Origin: Bog-473 sp963783965
GTDB taxonomy: Bacteria; Actinomycetota; Acidimicrobiia; Acidimicrobiales; RAAP-2
Direction of reading: 5' to 3'
NCBI GenBank assembly: GCA_963783965.1
Contig: CAWAPQ010000002.1
Coordinates: 503,801 to 567,800 of the forward strand
DNA length: 64,000 nucleotides
In this document: positions 33,525 to 43,152 of the stretch, piece after piece
How positions within the stretch are numbered: the first letter of the stretch is position 1
Layout of the letters: every line of letters begins with the position of its first letter
Made by a program: the position numbers and the translations under genes
The notes under the pieces: generated by a model
Told to the model about the DNA's origin: nothing
Database searches by the model: none
Seen by the model: only the letters and a program-made list of their open reading frames with translations

Positions 33525-33929
33525 GCGTCCTCACTCACCGCCGGACGCGCACACCGAACCCCGACCAGGCCAGGGAGGGAAGTGGTCGTCCAAGTCAACT
33601 CTGCCGATGTCCCCGAGGGATCACCGGTCGCCAATACCCAGACGCTACGCCTCGCCGCCGCCGCAGGAAAGTCGTGCGGTGGTCCGCTCGTACTCGGTCT
33701 CGCAGCGGCGGAGTCCCAGGATGGCTCGGCGAGCGCCAAGAGTCCTCGCGGAGAAGCATCAACCTCAACCTAGAGGTAGAGGTTCTGGGAAGGGAGCACA
33801 CGGAGAATCCTCGCCGGCGCTGGTCCGACTCCGCATCCCGCGGCACCGATGACGAACGGCGCAACCGTCCTGCAGAGCGCCAGCAAGGTCACAGCCGGCC
33901 TACAGGGTCCGGGGTCATGATGGGCGCGT
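33525..33929. other. Intergenic region upstream of the YceI-like gene
   Basis: 405 bases between the secreted repeat gene and the YceI gene. I see no tRNA, terminator or convincing coding frame; small open frames here lack ribosome sites. Confidence 0.3.
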
Positions 33930-34751
33930 ATGGCGGCAAGGAGGCGGCGCAGGCTGATCGTAGGCGTGGCAGGAGTAGTGGTGCTGGTGGTCCTCGCCGC
34001 CACCCTCGGGCCGTACATCTACATCCACTTCATTGAAGGTCCGGCGCCGGCGAAGCTCGAGCTTCCCAGGCCGTCCAGCACCTCGAGCACGGCTACGGGA
34101 TCGGCCACCGCGGCTTCGTCGCTGGACGGAGTGTGGAACGTCGGCGCGGGATCGCAAGCGGGCTACCGGGTCAACGAGGTCCTGGTCGGCCAGAACGCCA
34201 CGGCGGTCGGTCGCACCAGCAAGATCTGGGGCTCCATGACGATGTCGGGTTCGACGGTGACCAAAGCCCTGTTCACCGTCGACATGGCGAGCGTCGTGAG
34301 CGATCAGAGCCAGCGCAATGCGCGCTTCGACGGTCCCATCATGGACGTGAGCCAATACCCGACCGCGACGCTGACACTCTCGGCACCGATCGATTTGGGG
34401 ACGATTCCGGCGGAGGGCGCTGTGGCGCACTACAGCGCCGCGGGCAATCTCACTCTGCATGGAGTGACGAAATCGGTGAACTTTCCAGTCACGGCCGAGC
34501 GCGTCGGAGCGGGCATCGACGTCCTGGCCGATGTCCCCATCACATTCTCGAAGTGGAACATCGCCGATCCGAGCATTGGTGGCTTTGTCACCACCGCCAA
34601 TTCCGGCACCCTCGAAGTGCTGCTGCATCTCACGCAGGGACCGGGGAATCCGGCCTCGAAATCAGCCGGTTCCGCCGGTTCGGTCGGCGGGGGTGGACCG
34701 GTCACCGTCCCCAGCACGACTGTTCCGCCGTTGAACGTCCCTTCCGGCTAG
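33930..34751 (+). CDS. YceI-family protein with N-terminal membrane anchor
   Basis: 273 residues. An Arg-rich start (MAARRRRR) is followed by a hydrophobic segment (LIVGVAGVVVLVVLAATLGPYIYIHFI, about 9-35), so it is anchored or secreted. The YceI lipocalin-like barrel spans about 65-240 (GVWNVGAGSQAGYRVNEVLVGQ...TGTLHGVTKSVNFPV...PSIGGFVTTANSGTLEVLLHL). YceI proteins bind polyprenoid lipids or amides. The C-terminus is low-complexity (Gly/Ser/Thr/Pro), possibly a cell-wall-spanning tail. It is followed after 163 bp by a GT87 mannosyltransferase. Confidence 0.85.
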   Translation: MAARRRRRLIVGVAGVVVLVVLAATLGPYIYIHFIEGPAPAKLELPRPSSTSSTATGSATAASSLDGVWNVGAGSQAGYRVNEVLVGQNATAVGRTSKIWGSMTMSGSTVTKALFTVDMASVVSDQSQRNARFDGPIMDVSQYPTATLTLSAPIDLGTIPAEGAVAHYSAAGNLTLHGVTKSVNFPVTAERVGAGIDVLADVPITFSKWNIADPSIGGFVTTANSGTLEVLLHLTQGPGNPASKSAGSAGSVGGGGPVTVPSTTVPPLNVPSG

Positions 34752-34914
34752 GCCAACCTCATCCGGCCTGGAATGCGGCGCGCCGGGTATTCTTGCCTTG
34801 CCCAACGGCCCCACTTGGCGCAGCAGAACCCCCATTTCGGGAGAGCAGCTGCTCCGACACGCCTCGAATGGGGTATGGCTCGAGGGGGAAATCGCCGGCA
34901 ATCCGAGAGGTTCC

Positions 34915-36186
34915 GTGACAACTGTCAATCAGCCCCTGAACGGCCCCCGCAGTGGCCGCAGGCTGCCCGACGCGGCGCTCGGCAGGCTCAGTGGCTGGGG
35001 TCCCGCCCTCGCGTCGATCGCGCTCGCGATGGCCTACGGCCTCTACATCGCGCTGCGGACCTACGAGGTCGACCTTGGCGTGTACCTGCGTCTGGGCGGA
35101 CGGTACGTCTTCACGTCCCACCTCTATTCCTTTGTCCTCCCCAACACGAGCCTCCCCTTCACCTATCCCCCGTTTGCGGCTCTCCTGTTCGCGCCTTGGC
35201 AGCGGACGTTCAGCAGCGTCGGATTGGTCCAGGCGATCTGGACGATGGGCAACGTGGCCGCGCTCGTCGGCATCCTCGTATTGACCGTGCGTCAGGTGAA
35301 GCCGTCTCTCGACAAGATGGCGACGTGGCGTCTCGCACTCGCATTGAGCCTGCCGGCCCTCCTCCTCAATCCTGTGCTGATCACCATCGGATTTGGTCAG
35401 GTGAACTTGTTCGTCACCTTCCTCGTCATGTGGGATCTCCTGAGCGATCGCAGAATAGGCAAACGGAAAGTTCCCCTCGGAGTCGCCACCGGGTTAGCGG
35501 CCGCGGTCAAGCTCACTCCCCTGCTGTTTCTTCCCTACCTTGTACTCACTCGGCGCTGGCGTGGCGCACTGACTGCGGCGCTCACCTTCGGCGCATGCGA
35601 GTTGGTGACCTTTGTGGTCTCACCCGCTTCGTCGAGGGCCTACTGGACCAAAGCGGTGTTCAAGCCGAGTCGGGCCGGCGATCTCTCGATCGTCGACAAT
35701 CAGAATCTCTGGGGTGTCCTCGATCGGTTCACGCATGGTGTCCTACCCGATGGCGTGATGCTTCCGCTCCTTCTCGTCACCGCCGCCGCCGGCCTTGTGC
35801 TGGCCGCCCGAGCGCACCGGCGTTCCTCGCCTCTGCTGGGGGTGCTGATCTGCGCGGCGACGTGCCTCTTGGTGTCCCCTATCTCCTGGGTCCACCATTT
35901 GGTGTGGGTCGTCCCGGCGATCCTGTGGCTGGCGTTCGCGCCAGACAGGCCCCGTTGGGGACGCATCTTCGCACTCGCCACGGCCGGCCTCTTCTGGAGT
36001 GCCCCCGTGTGGTGGGTGCCGTACAAGAACACATCCGATCTCCATCTCGACCCACTGGAGCTCGTCGCCGGAAACTCGTTCTTCTTTGCGATGCTGCTCT
36101 TTCTCGTCGGCGCGGCCGTCCTCGTCCTTCGGCGGAGACCCGGGCAGGCAGACAGCGGATTCCGCGGCAGGCGGGCACCGGCCTGA
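34915..36186 (+). CDS. GT87 (DUF2029) polyprenyl-phosphomannose-type mannosyltransferase
   Basis: 423 residues. GTG 34915 has GAGAGG six bases upstream. About eleven hydrophobic segments, a periplasmic FTYPPFAALLFAPW near 78-91, IGFGQVNLFVTFLV and the conserved GLAAAVKLTPLLFLPYLV are typical of the GT87 glycosyltransferase-C fold (PimE-like). These enzymes transfer mannose from polyprenyl-phosphate to cell-envelope glycolipids. Upstream in-frame codons to 34798 lack a start site and are not counted. Confidence 0.85.
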   Translation: MTTVNQPLNGPRSGRRLPDAALGRLSGWGPALASIALAMAYGLYIALRTYEVDLGVYLRLGGRYVFTSHLYSFVLPNTSLPFTYPPFAALLFAPWQRTFSSVGLVQAIWTMGNVAALVGILVLTVRQVKPSLDKMATWRLALALSLPALLLNPVLITIGFGQVNLFVTFLVMWDLLSDRRIGKRKVPLGVATGLAAAVKLTPLLFLPYLVLTRRWRGALTAALTFGACELVTFVVSPASSRAYWTKAVFKPSRAGDLSIVDNQNLWGVLDRFTHGVLPDGVMLPLLLVTAAAGLVLAARAHRRSSPLLGVLICAATCLLVSPISWVHHLVWVVPAILWLAFAPDRPRWGRIFALATAGLFWSAPVWWVPYKNTSDLHLDPLELVAGNSFFFAMLLFLVGAAVLVLRRRPGQADSGFRGRRAPA

Positions 36187-36860
36187 GTCCGGCGCGCCTC
36201 GCGCGGCCAGGGGCGCCGGTATTCGTTGTCGGTCCGTTGTTCCGGTTGGATTCGAATTGCCCTATTCGGAGAAGCGGGGGCCCGCCAAACTCAAAGCGAG
36301 GGCGGGGTGATCAGGGAGTCTCCGGGGGGATTCGTCACCCCGCCCTCATGTCGCACCTCTAACGGTGCCAGCTGCGACCGGCCGGGCAGGGTCTGCTTGG
36401 AGTTCCTCGGGCGCACGCGCTGATTGACACTCTGCTGATTGACCCTCGGGCAAAAGAGAGGTGGGGGCCGGGTGGAGGGCTAGGGGAACCACATCTTCCC
36501 GGCCCCCACCCCGGTGCCATCCCCCATGCCGTCCTGGCAGAGTACCAGTGGATCAGCTGTGAAGACAGGGATGACAACCCTGCCGAACGTGGAAGATGTG
36601 CCGGTACCAGCCCTCCCCTGCTCCCCCCTAATTCCCGTTTGACCTGGGTAGTCGCACACCCCTGCGTAGCTGCACCCTGTACCTTCGCCAGCGCTGCGGA
36701 CGGTCGGCGTTCTCGGCTTTTGGGGCCCAAATGGGAGCGCGTGGTCTTGACAGGCACGACACGAAGGGCCAACCTCTGGCAACGGCCGTGAATGGCGAAC
36801 GACCGGCGCGACTGGACACCTCCACCGAGACGGCGGAGCAGTCTGGTGGAGGTGAGCCGC
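36187..36860. other. Intergenic region with two perfect 13-bp inverted repeats
   Basis: 674 bases without a gene. The first inverted repeat has arms at 36298-36310 and 36335-36347 (GAGGGCGGGGTGA arm), with a 24-base loop. The second has arms at 36460-36472 and 36498-36510 (GGTGGGGGCCGGG arm), with a 25-base loop. Two TGATTGAC copies start at 36421 and 36435. The first could terminate the GT87 transcript; the second is nearer the next gene. No tRNA is seen. Confidence 0.55.
36298..36347. terminator. Candidate bidirectional terminator hairpin after GT87
   Basis: Perfect 13-bp arms with a 24-base loop; no U-run. It is 111 bp past the GT87 stop. Confidence 0.35.
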
Positions 36861-39212
36861 ATGAACCGGGGAACCGCAGCGACCCACGTGCAGGCCGTGC
36901 TTGCCATCGATGACCGTGTCCTGCGGAACTATTGGGTCACCCAGACGTATTCGGATCTGGCCGCAGGTCTGACTCGATTACTCGCGCCAAACACGGCCAA
37001 CTGGTGCACGTTCGGCACCTGGGCCTCGGATACGGTCGGTCGGAATATTCGCGGGGAGGACTTGCCCAAGTGGCTCCATGACCGCGTTGTCCTTCATGAC
37101 GGGATGATGGGCGCAATCCGTTCGGTGAACGAGGGACCACAGGGGAAACTGCTCTCCGAATGCCTCCACCTCGTCACCCCTGATCACGTCATCGATGTGG
37201 TCCGTGAGCTTCTGAGTGCGTGTGCCATCAATCTGTCCGACGGCAACACCGAAGTGTTCGCCGAGATCGCGCCTGCGGCAGCGACGTTCATTGCCTGCTA
37301 CGACGCCCAGCCGGCCAATGTCGCCTCCGCTCGTGCGCGCGTACTCGAACTGTGCGACGGCGCGCCACCGTTTGAAGGTGTCAATCGCCTGCGCGCCGGA
37401 TTCTCACTGTGGTGCGACGCCATGGAGGAGACAACTGCGGCCACGAGGAGCCAGCGCATCCTGGCGGGCTCGCTTGAGCTCGGCGCCCACGAGCAGCATC
37501 ACCTCCAGGGTGCCATTGCCGGCAGCATGGATATGGGTGTCAACCAAAGCGCGGCGCTCTTCCGACAGCGCCTGGTCTTGGAGGGTGGACCTCTGGCCCG
37601 ACTTGAGCCGTCGATCATTTCAGCGCTGGATCCCGTCGTGAGGGCCACGGGCGACCTCTGGGGTGATCTCATGACCAAACTCCTAGGCACCATCGAGACA
37701 CCGGACGGAACGTTGCTGCTGGACCGCGATGTACCCCTGATTCCGGGCCAGCCCTTCACGCCACCCGAGATAAAGCCCGTCGTCGTCGATGACCTGACCA
37801 CCTTGTTGGCCCGCTTCGACCGCAGCGACGGCAACGGCGTCGGAAGCGCCGCGCCCGACTGGGTCAAGCTCGACGACCGCATGAACTTCATCGCGAACCT
37901 GTTCCTCTCCCGCCATCACCGGACTGCACTGTTCCAGCCTCCCTTCGACGGTGCGGTCATTTCGGACATCGAAGCCGGCCGCATTCCCGGCCAGACGTTC
38001 TCCATCGGCGGCCCGGTGCGCGGGCCGGGGCGCCGACCACCACCCACAATCGGAACGCGACGGTTCACCGACGGGTTCCTCGAGAGCCTCCGAACCGCAT
38101 CAGATTGGCCGGCCGATCGAGCCGTGAGCACCTTCTTCGAGGAGAGTGGGGAGGGACATGGGCAGCTGTTCGGGCGCCTCACGCGGCTCTCGGCGGGCGA
38201 CGTCCCGGACGACCAGCTACCCGGCGTCGGCGCATTCGTCACTGCCACGGAACCGTGGCCCGACTGGGCAGATCCGGAGCTCGTTCGAAACGGCCAGAGG
38301 TTCTTCCGTCGGTGGGGGCCCCAGCTCGGCATGGCGTTGTGGATGGCCTCCCTCCCGGCCGACTATGCCTGTGCGAAGGGGGCGGAGCCCCTGGCCCGAA
38401 CCGCTCGGCTGACCGGTAAGCCGAAGCGCCGCTATGTCGAAACAGGGCAGATGATCATCAATGCCATGACGCCCGGCGCTCTCGAGACCGGGGCACTCGG
38501 CTACCAGACGATCCGGCACGTCCGTCTGATGCACGCGGCGGTCCGCCATCTCCTGCTCCATTCTGAGGACCTGCGGACACCCACCGGTGATCCCATCGAA
38601 CCGTGGGACGATGCGCTCGGCGTGCCTCTGAACCAGGAGGACCTGCTGGGATGCCTGTTCTCCTTCAGCGTCGTGGGCATCGAGTCGCTCCGTCGCTCAG
38701 GCGTCCGGATCGACGTGTCTGAAGCTGAGGCTTACATCCACACCTGGAACCTGGTCGGCCATCAGCTGGGGATCCGGTCCGACCTTCTCCCGTTGAACTG
38801 GGCCGATTCCGAGGCAATCTGGGGGCACATCAAGACCCGCGCCTACGCCGAGAGTGACGCTGGTCGAGAGCTCACAGCGGCCGCCATCGTGTGCATGCGG
38901 GACCTCATCCGGATCGGCCCGCTAGGCGGGCTTCCGGCGTCGGGGATTCGCCACTTTCTCGGTGACGAGACCGCCCAGCTGCTGGGGGTGCCCAAGGCCG
39001 ACTGGACCCGATGGTTCTTCACCTTCGTGCAAGTCAGCGACACCCTCTTCGACCAGACCTGGGGCCGCTTGCCCGGCGTCCCGAACCTGTCCGCAGCACT
39101 TGGACTGAGGATGCTGCGCGGGTTCGAGTCCACCGAGCGCGACGGGGACAGACCGGACTTCCAAATTGCCGACGAGCTGAGAGACGCCTGGGGGATGGGC
39201 AAGGCCCGCTGA
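36861..39212 (+). CDS. Two-domain protein with C-terminal MpaB/DUF2236 (latex-clearing-type) oxygenase domain
   Basis: 783 residues; ATG 36861 is preceded by GGAGGTGA with 5-base spacing, so the longer frame from 36792 is not used. Residues about 1-400 form an N-terminal region I cannot assign (LLAPNTANWCTFGTWASDTVGR; HEQHHLQGAIAGSMDMGVNQSAALF; LFQPPFDGAVISDIEAGRIPGQTF). Residues about 470-700 match the MpaB/Lcp DUF2236 family: RRWGPQLGMALWMASLP, ARLTGKPKRRYVETGQM, TIRHVRLMHAAVRHLL, and DLLGCLFSFSVVGIESLRRSGV. DUF2236 members are haem proteins, including rubber oxygenase Lcp. A monooxygenase or dioxygenase role for this protein is inferred. Cytoplasmic. Followed 175 bp later by a cyclase-ATPase gene, possibly its regulator. 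Confidence 0.75.
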   Translation: MNRGTAATHVQAVLAIDDRVLRNYWVTQTYSDLAAGLTRLLAPNTANWCTFGTWASDTVGRNIRGEDLPKWLHDRVVLHDGMMGAIRSVNEGPQGKLLSECLHLVTPDHVIDVVRELLSACAINLSDGNTEVFAEIAPAAATFIACYDAQPANVASARARVLELCDGAPPFEGVNRLRAGFSLWCDAMEETTAATRSQRILAGSLELGAHEQHHLQGAIAGSMDMGVNQSAALFRQRLVLEGGPLARLEPSIISALDPVVRATGDLWGDLMTKLLGTIETPDGTLLLDRDVPLIPGQPFTPPEIKPVVVDDLTTLLARFDRSDGNGVGSAAPDWVKLDDRMNFIANLFLSRHHRTALFQPPFDGAVISDIEAGRIPGQTFSIGGPVRGPGRRPPPTIGTRRFTDGFLESLRTASDWPADRAVSTFFEESGEGHGQLFGRLTRLSAGDVPDDQLPGVGAFVTATEPWPDWADPELVRNGQRFFRRWGPQLGMALWMASLPADYACAKGAEPLARTARLTGKPKRRYVETGQMIINAMTPGALETGALGYQTIRHVRLMHAAVRHLLLHSEDLRTPTGDPIEPWDDALGVPLNQEDLLGCLFSFSVVGIESLRRSGVRIDVSEAEAYIHTWNLVGHQLGIRSDLLPLNWADSEAIWGHIKTRAYAESDAGRELTAAAIVCMRDLIRIGPLGGLPASGIRHFLGDETAQLLGVPKADWTRWFFTFVQVSDTLFDQTWGRLPGVPNLSAALGLRMLRGFESTERDGDRPDFQIADELRDAWGMGKAR

Positions 39213-39387
39213 CCCGACGGTTGCCTCTGGGGACCTGGTTGGCCTCCACGAGCGACTTGCGGCTCGCGGCTCGCGGCCGGTGCTTCGCTCTCGCACATCA
39301 ACCGCGGTTGCTCGCGCTCGTTACCCGCCTTAACCTCCGGTGCTACGACAGGGGTCCCGTGCGACGTGGTGCTCCAGGAGGTGCTGC

Positions 39388-42300
39388 GTGACCACCGAGA
39401 ACTTGGCAGTTCTCTTCTCTGATGTGGTCGGTTCGACCGAGTTGTCGCTCGCCATGGCGCCAGAAGCCGCCGACGATGCACGTCGGGGGTACTTCTCGGT
39501 CCTGCGCGAGGCCGTGGTCGCCACCGGAGGCCACGAGGTCAAGGGGTTGGGCGACGGAATCATGGTGATCTTCGCGTCGGCTTCCGCCGCGCTGGGCTGT
39601 GCTGTCGCCATGCAGCAAGGCGTTGAGCACGACAACCGCGAGCGTGCGTACAGCGTGGGACTGCGGATCGGACTGAGTGGCGGGGAGGTTACCGCCGACG
39701 ACGACGGCGACTACTACGGGGATGCCGTCATCGAAGCAGCCCGATTGTGCGGTGTCTGCGAAGGCGGTCAGATTCTTTCCGCCGCCGTCGTGCCCATGAT
39801 GGCGGGTCGGCGGAACCGGCATATATGCCGATCGGTTGGCGTGATGGCCCTGAAGGGCCTGCCTGATCCTGTCGACACCGTCGAAGTGATCTGGGAGCCG
39901 CTTGTCACGTCTGTCGACGGTGGAGCTGTCCCGCTCCAGACACGCTTGACCGTCAGGCCGACTGTCGGAGTGGTCGGTCGCGAGATAGAGACGGCAACGC
40001 TGGCCGCCGCGTTCAGACGGGTCGCGAACGGCGAAGGGCGAGAGATCCTGCTCGTGAGCGGTGAAGCCGGCCTCGGAAAGACCACGCTGGTCGCCGAAGC
40101 AGCCCGCGCCGCCCATCGCACCGGCGCCACCATCCTGTTCGGCCACTCCGAGGAGGACATGGCCACTCCGTATCAGCTCTTCGCCGAATCTCTCGGCCAC
40201 TACGTCAACAACGTCGAGGATGAGCGGCTCAGGCGCCACACACACGCCCATGGCTCGGAGCTCACGCGCCTCATCCCCGTCCTCAGCAGCCGCGTCACCG
40301 ATGTTCCACAGCCCAAAGCGACGGACAGCGACACCGAGCGGTACCTACTCTTCACCGCCGTCGTCGGGCTGTTGGCCGAGGCATCCGCCGACGAGCCCGT
40401 CATGCTCATCTTCGACGACATTCAATGGGCCGACTCTGGCAGCCTCCTTCTGCTGCGCCATCTGGCAACGACCGACCTGCCAATGCGGGTGCTTCTCCTG
40501 GCGACCCTTCGTGACCACGAGTTGCCCAACGCGAAAGAGCTACGCGACACAGTAGGAGCGCTGTGGCGGCAGCCCCGGGTCTCGCGGCTCGAGCTCGAAG
40601 GACTGAATCACGGGGACGTGGTGTCCTACATGGAAGCCGCGGCGGGCCACAAACTCGACGAGAGCGCGCTCGCGCTCGCGCACGCCGTGCACCGCGAGAC
40701 GGACGGGAATCCCTTCTTCCTCAGCGAGGTCCTCCGCCATTTGGCGGAAACCGGAGCCATCTATCAAGACCAGGCCGGTCAGTGGATGCCGGCCGAATCC
40801 CTCGGCCCGCTGGCTCTGCCCGACAGCGTCCGGGAGGTCGTGGGCGGCCGGGTGGCCCGCCTCGGGGATCGCGCAGAACGTTCCTTGTCCGTCGCAGCGG
40901 TGATCGGTCGCACCTTTGACTTCGACCTTCTGACCAGGGCCACCCGTTTTCCTGAGGACGAAGTTCTCGAGATCCTCGAGGCCGCCACCGCGGCAGCGCT
41001 CGTGCGCGAGGTGGGGGGTCCCCCGGGTCACTACGCCTTCGCCCACGCGCTTATTCGCCACACGGTCTACGAGAGTCTTGGTCCGACTCGTCGAGCTCGC
41101 GCCCACAAGCAGGTGGCGGAGGCGCTCGAGGACATCTGCGGCGGCCATCCAGGACCGCGCGTGGGTGAGTTGGCCCGGCACTGGCTAAACGCCTCGGGAG
41201 GATCCGCGTCCGGCCGGGCGATCCGCTACGCGCGTCAGGCGGGCGAGGCGGCCCTCAGCGCGCTGGCCCCGGCTGACGCACTGCGGTATTTCAGCCAGGC
41301 CCACGAACTTATGGTCCACGTCGACGACCCCGACCCTGTCTTGGCACTCGACTTGGTCATCGGGCTGGGAACGGCGCAGCGCCAGACCGGTGATCCGGCC
41401 TTTCGTGACACCTTGCTCGAGGCGGCAGAGAGGGCGGCCGAATTCGGTGACACGGAGAGGTTGGTCGCTGCCGCTCTCGCGAACAATCGCGGCTTCTACA
41501 GCGCGGTGGGTGCCACCGACAGCGAGAAGGTCAAGGTGCTCGAGACCGCCCTCAGAGGGCTGCCAGACCAGGTTCCGGAACGAGCACTCGTCCTGGCGAC
41601 CTTGTGCTCCGAACTCGCTCACGGTAGCCCGCTCGAACGTCGGCAGGCCCTGGCGGAGGAAGCCGAGAGCATCGCAAACCTCAGTGGTGACGACACCACC
41701 TGCGTACGCGTGCTGAACCATCTCTACGTCCCACTTCAGGTTCCTCAGCTGCTCGGTCCGGCGCTCAATCGGACCACCGATTCGCTCGCGCGGGCCGAGC
41801 GACTGGGTGACCCCGCACTTCTCTACTGGGCCGCCATGTGGCGATACGAGACCGCCGCACGTGCCGGCGACGTCGACGAATTGGACCGCTGCCTCGAGAT
41901 CCACGGGGCGATGGCGGAACTCTTGGGCCAACCGGTGTTCGCCTGGGGACACCGCTTCCTCCAGGGGCAACGGGCTTTCATCGCCGGGGACACGGACCGA
42001 GCAGAGGCGCTGGCAACCGAGGCGCTCCAGATCGGTACCGATAGCGGCCAACCGGATGCAGGGATCATCTACGGCACCCAACTGATGGGGGCGCGTGGAC
42101 AGCGGGGCACGATGAACGAGCTCATCCCGCTCATCGAGCAGCTGGCGTCCGACGCCCCGGAGATCTCCCCCTGGATGTTCGGGTCGCTGTTGGCCAAGGC
42201 ACATGTCGAGGTCGATCACACCGATGACGCGCTCCGTCAGCTCGAGGCGTTCGCAGCTTCGGGATTCGACCTCCAGCTCGATCAGGTCTGGCTTTCTGGG

Positions 42301-42705
42301 ATGGTCGACTATGCCGATGCCGCCGTCGTGTGCGGGGATCCGACCTACGCGAGGCCCCTCTTCGAGCGGCTCGCTCCCTGGCACGCGCAGCTCCCTGCCA
42401 CTGGGGCCTCCGCTCTGCCACCGGTAAGCCACTACCTGGGCGGCCTGGCGGGCGTCCTCGGCCGTTATGACGAAGCGGACGCCTACTTCTCGCAGGCGGC
42501 AGCGATGAGCGAGCGGTTGGGAGCCAAGTTCTTCGCCGCCCGGACGGATCTGTGGTGGGGAAACGTCTTGGCCCAGCGCAATCGGCCGGGTGACGCAGAT
42601 GCGGCGACGGCGCGCCTGGCCAAAGCCCAACGAGTGGCTCGGGCGCTCGGCTATGTCAACGTGGATCGGCGCGCCACCGAGGCGCTCGAGGCCATGCCAG
42701 GCTGA
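39388..42705 (+). CDS. Class III nucleotide cyclase - AAA ATPase - TPR signalling protein
   Basis: 1105 residues; GTG 39388 has AGGAGGTG about six bases upstream. The N-terminal class III cyclase domain (about 1-175) has the metal Asp in FSDVVGSTEL (about D10) and GHEVKGLGDGIMVIF (substrate Lys, second Asp). The usual NxxxR site reads YYGDAVIEAARL, with Glu for Asn, a common actinobacterial variant. An AAA/AAA_16 ATPase domain (Walker A GEAGLGKTTL about 231-240; Walker B VMLIFDDIQWAD) follows. The C-terminal half (about 560-1105) is helical TPR-like. There is no DNA-binding domain. It may convert a signal to cAMP or cGMP or act as a scaffold; activity is not proven. Confidence 0.85.
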   Translation: MTTENLAVLFSDVVGSTELSLAMAPEAADDARRGYFSVLREAVVATGGHEVKGLGDGIMVIFASASAALGCAVAMQQGVEHDNRERAYSVGLRIGLSGGEVTADDDGDYYGDAVIEAARLCGVCEGGQILSAAVVPMMAGRRNRHICRSVGVMALKGLPDPVDTVEVIWEPLVTSVDGGAVPLQTRLTVRPTVGVVGREIETATLAAAFRRVANGEGREILLVSGEAGLGKTTLVAEAARAAHRTGATILFGHSEEDMATPYQLFAESLGHYVNNVEDERLRRHTHAHGSELTRLIPVLSSRVTDVPQPKATDSDTERYLLFTAVVGLLAEASADEPVMLIFDDIQWADSGSLLLLRHLATTDLPMRVLLLATLRDHELPNAKELRDTVGALWRQPRVSRLELEGLNHGDVVSYMEAAAGHKLDESALALAHAVHRETDGNPFFLSEVLRHLAETGAIYQDQAGQWMPAESLGPLALPDSVREVVGGRVARLGDRAERSLSVAAVIGRTFDFDLLTRATRFPEDEVLEILEAATAAALVREVGGPPGHYAFAHALIRHTVYESLGPTRRARAHKQVAEALEDICGGHPGPRVGELARHWLNASGGSASGRAIRYARQAGEAALSALAPADALRYFSQAHELMVHVDDPDPVLALDLVIGLGTAQRQTGDPAFRDTLLEAAERAAEFGDTERLVAAALANNRGFYSAVGATDSEKVKVLETALRGLPDQVPERALVLATLCSELAHGSPLERRQALAEEAESIANLSGDDTTCVRVLNHLYVPLQVPQLLGPALNRTTDSLARAERLGDPALLYWAAMWRYETAARAGDVDELDRCLEIHGAMAELLGQPVFAWGHRFLQGQRAFIAGDTDRAEALATEALQIGTDSGQPDAGIIYGTQLMGARGQRGTMNELIPLIEQLASDAPEISPWMFGSLLAKAHVEVDHTDDALRQLEAFAASGFDLQLDQVWLSGMVDYADAAVVCGDPTYARPLFERLAPWHAQLPATGASALPPVSHYLGGLAGVLGRYDEADAYFSQAAAMSERLGAKFFAARTDLWWGNVLAQRNRPGDADAATARLAKAQRVARALGYVNVDRRATEALEAMPG

Positions 42706-42732
42706 CCTGCGCAGCCCTGATGGCACCTCGAC

Positions 42733-43152
42733 CTAAGGGCACGCGACGATACGGGTCCGAAAGACCTGATGGCCGACGAGGCCGATCTGCCTATCGCGTG
42801 GAGGCATGTGGTCCTCGTTGTTCATTGTCAGGTAGTACTCGTCGGGATGGACGGTGAACGAGAAGTCAAGTATCCGTCTACCCTCTCTGTCAGTGCGGGA
42901 CGAATAAGCGTGCCACGTAGACACGTCGACGACCGTTCCGTCCCTTTGGTGCAGCGTCAACACAGGCGCGGGTGGTCCACACGCGACGAGCGTGCCGCGG
43001 ATGACCGCGCTGGAGGTTGCCCGCCTGACCGGCGTGACTTTGTGCGTCTGTCCGGGCCGAACGACGGGCTGATCGGTCGTTCACGACCCGTCGCTGAGGC
43101 CGAAAATAATGGCCGCCAGACAAGCGGCCACCGCGATGCAGGCGAATGTCAC
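42733..43152 (-). pseudogene. Possible small exported protein broken by an in-frame TGA
   Basis: A GTG at 43152 opens a hydrophobic signal-like stretch (TFACIAVACLAAIIFGLSDGS), then a TGA at 43081-43083. The same frame continues without another stop for 116 codons to a TAG at 42733 (TTDQPVVRPGQTHKVTP...TVHPDEYYLTMNNEDH...VFRTRIVACP). The second part looks like an extracellular beta-rich domain. Either a nonsense mutation or sequence error has split the gene. A shorter protein starting at TTG 42963 is possible. Confidence 0.4.

Noticed and set aside
36359..36907. Minus-strand frames upstream of the MpaB-type gene
   Set aside because: They cover the 13-bp inverted repeat and the ribosome site of the plus-strand gene and show no homology.
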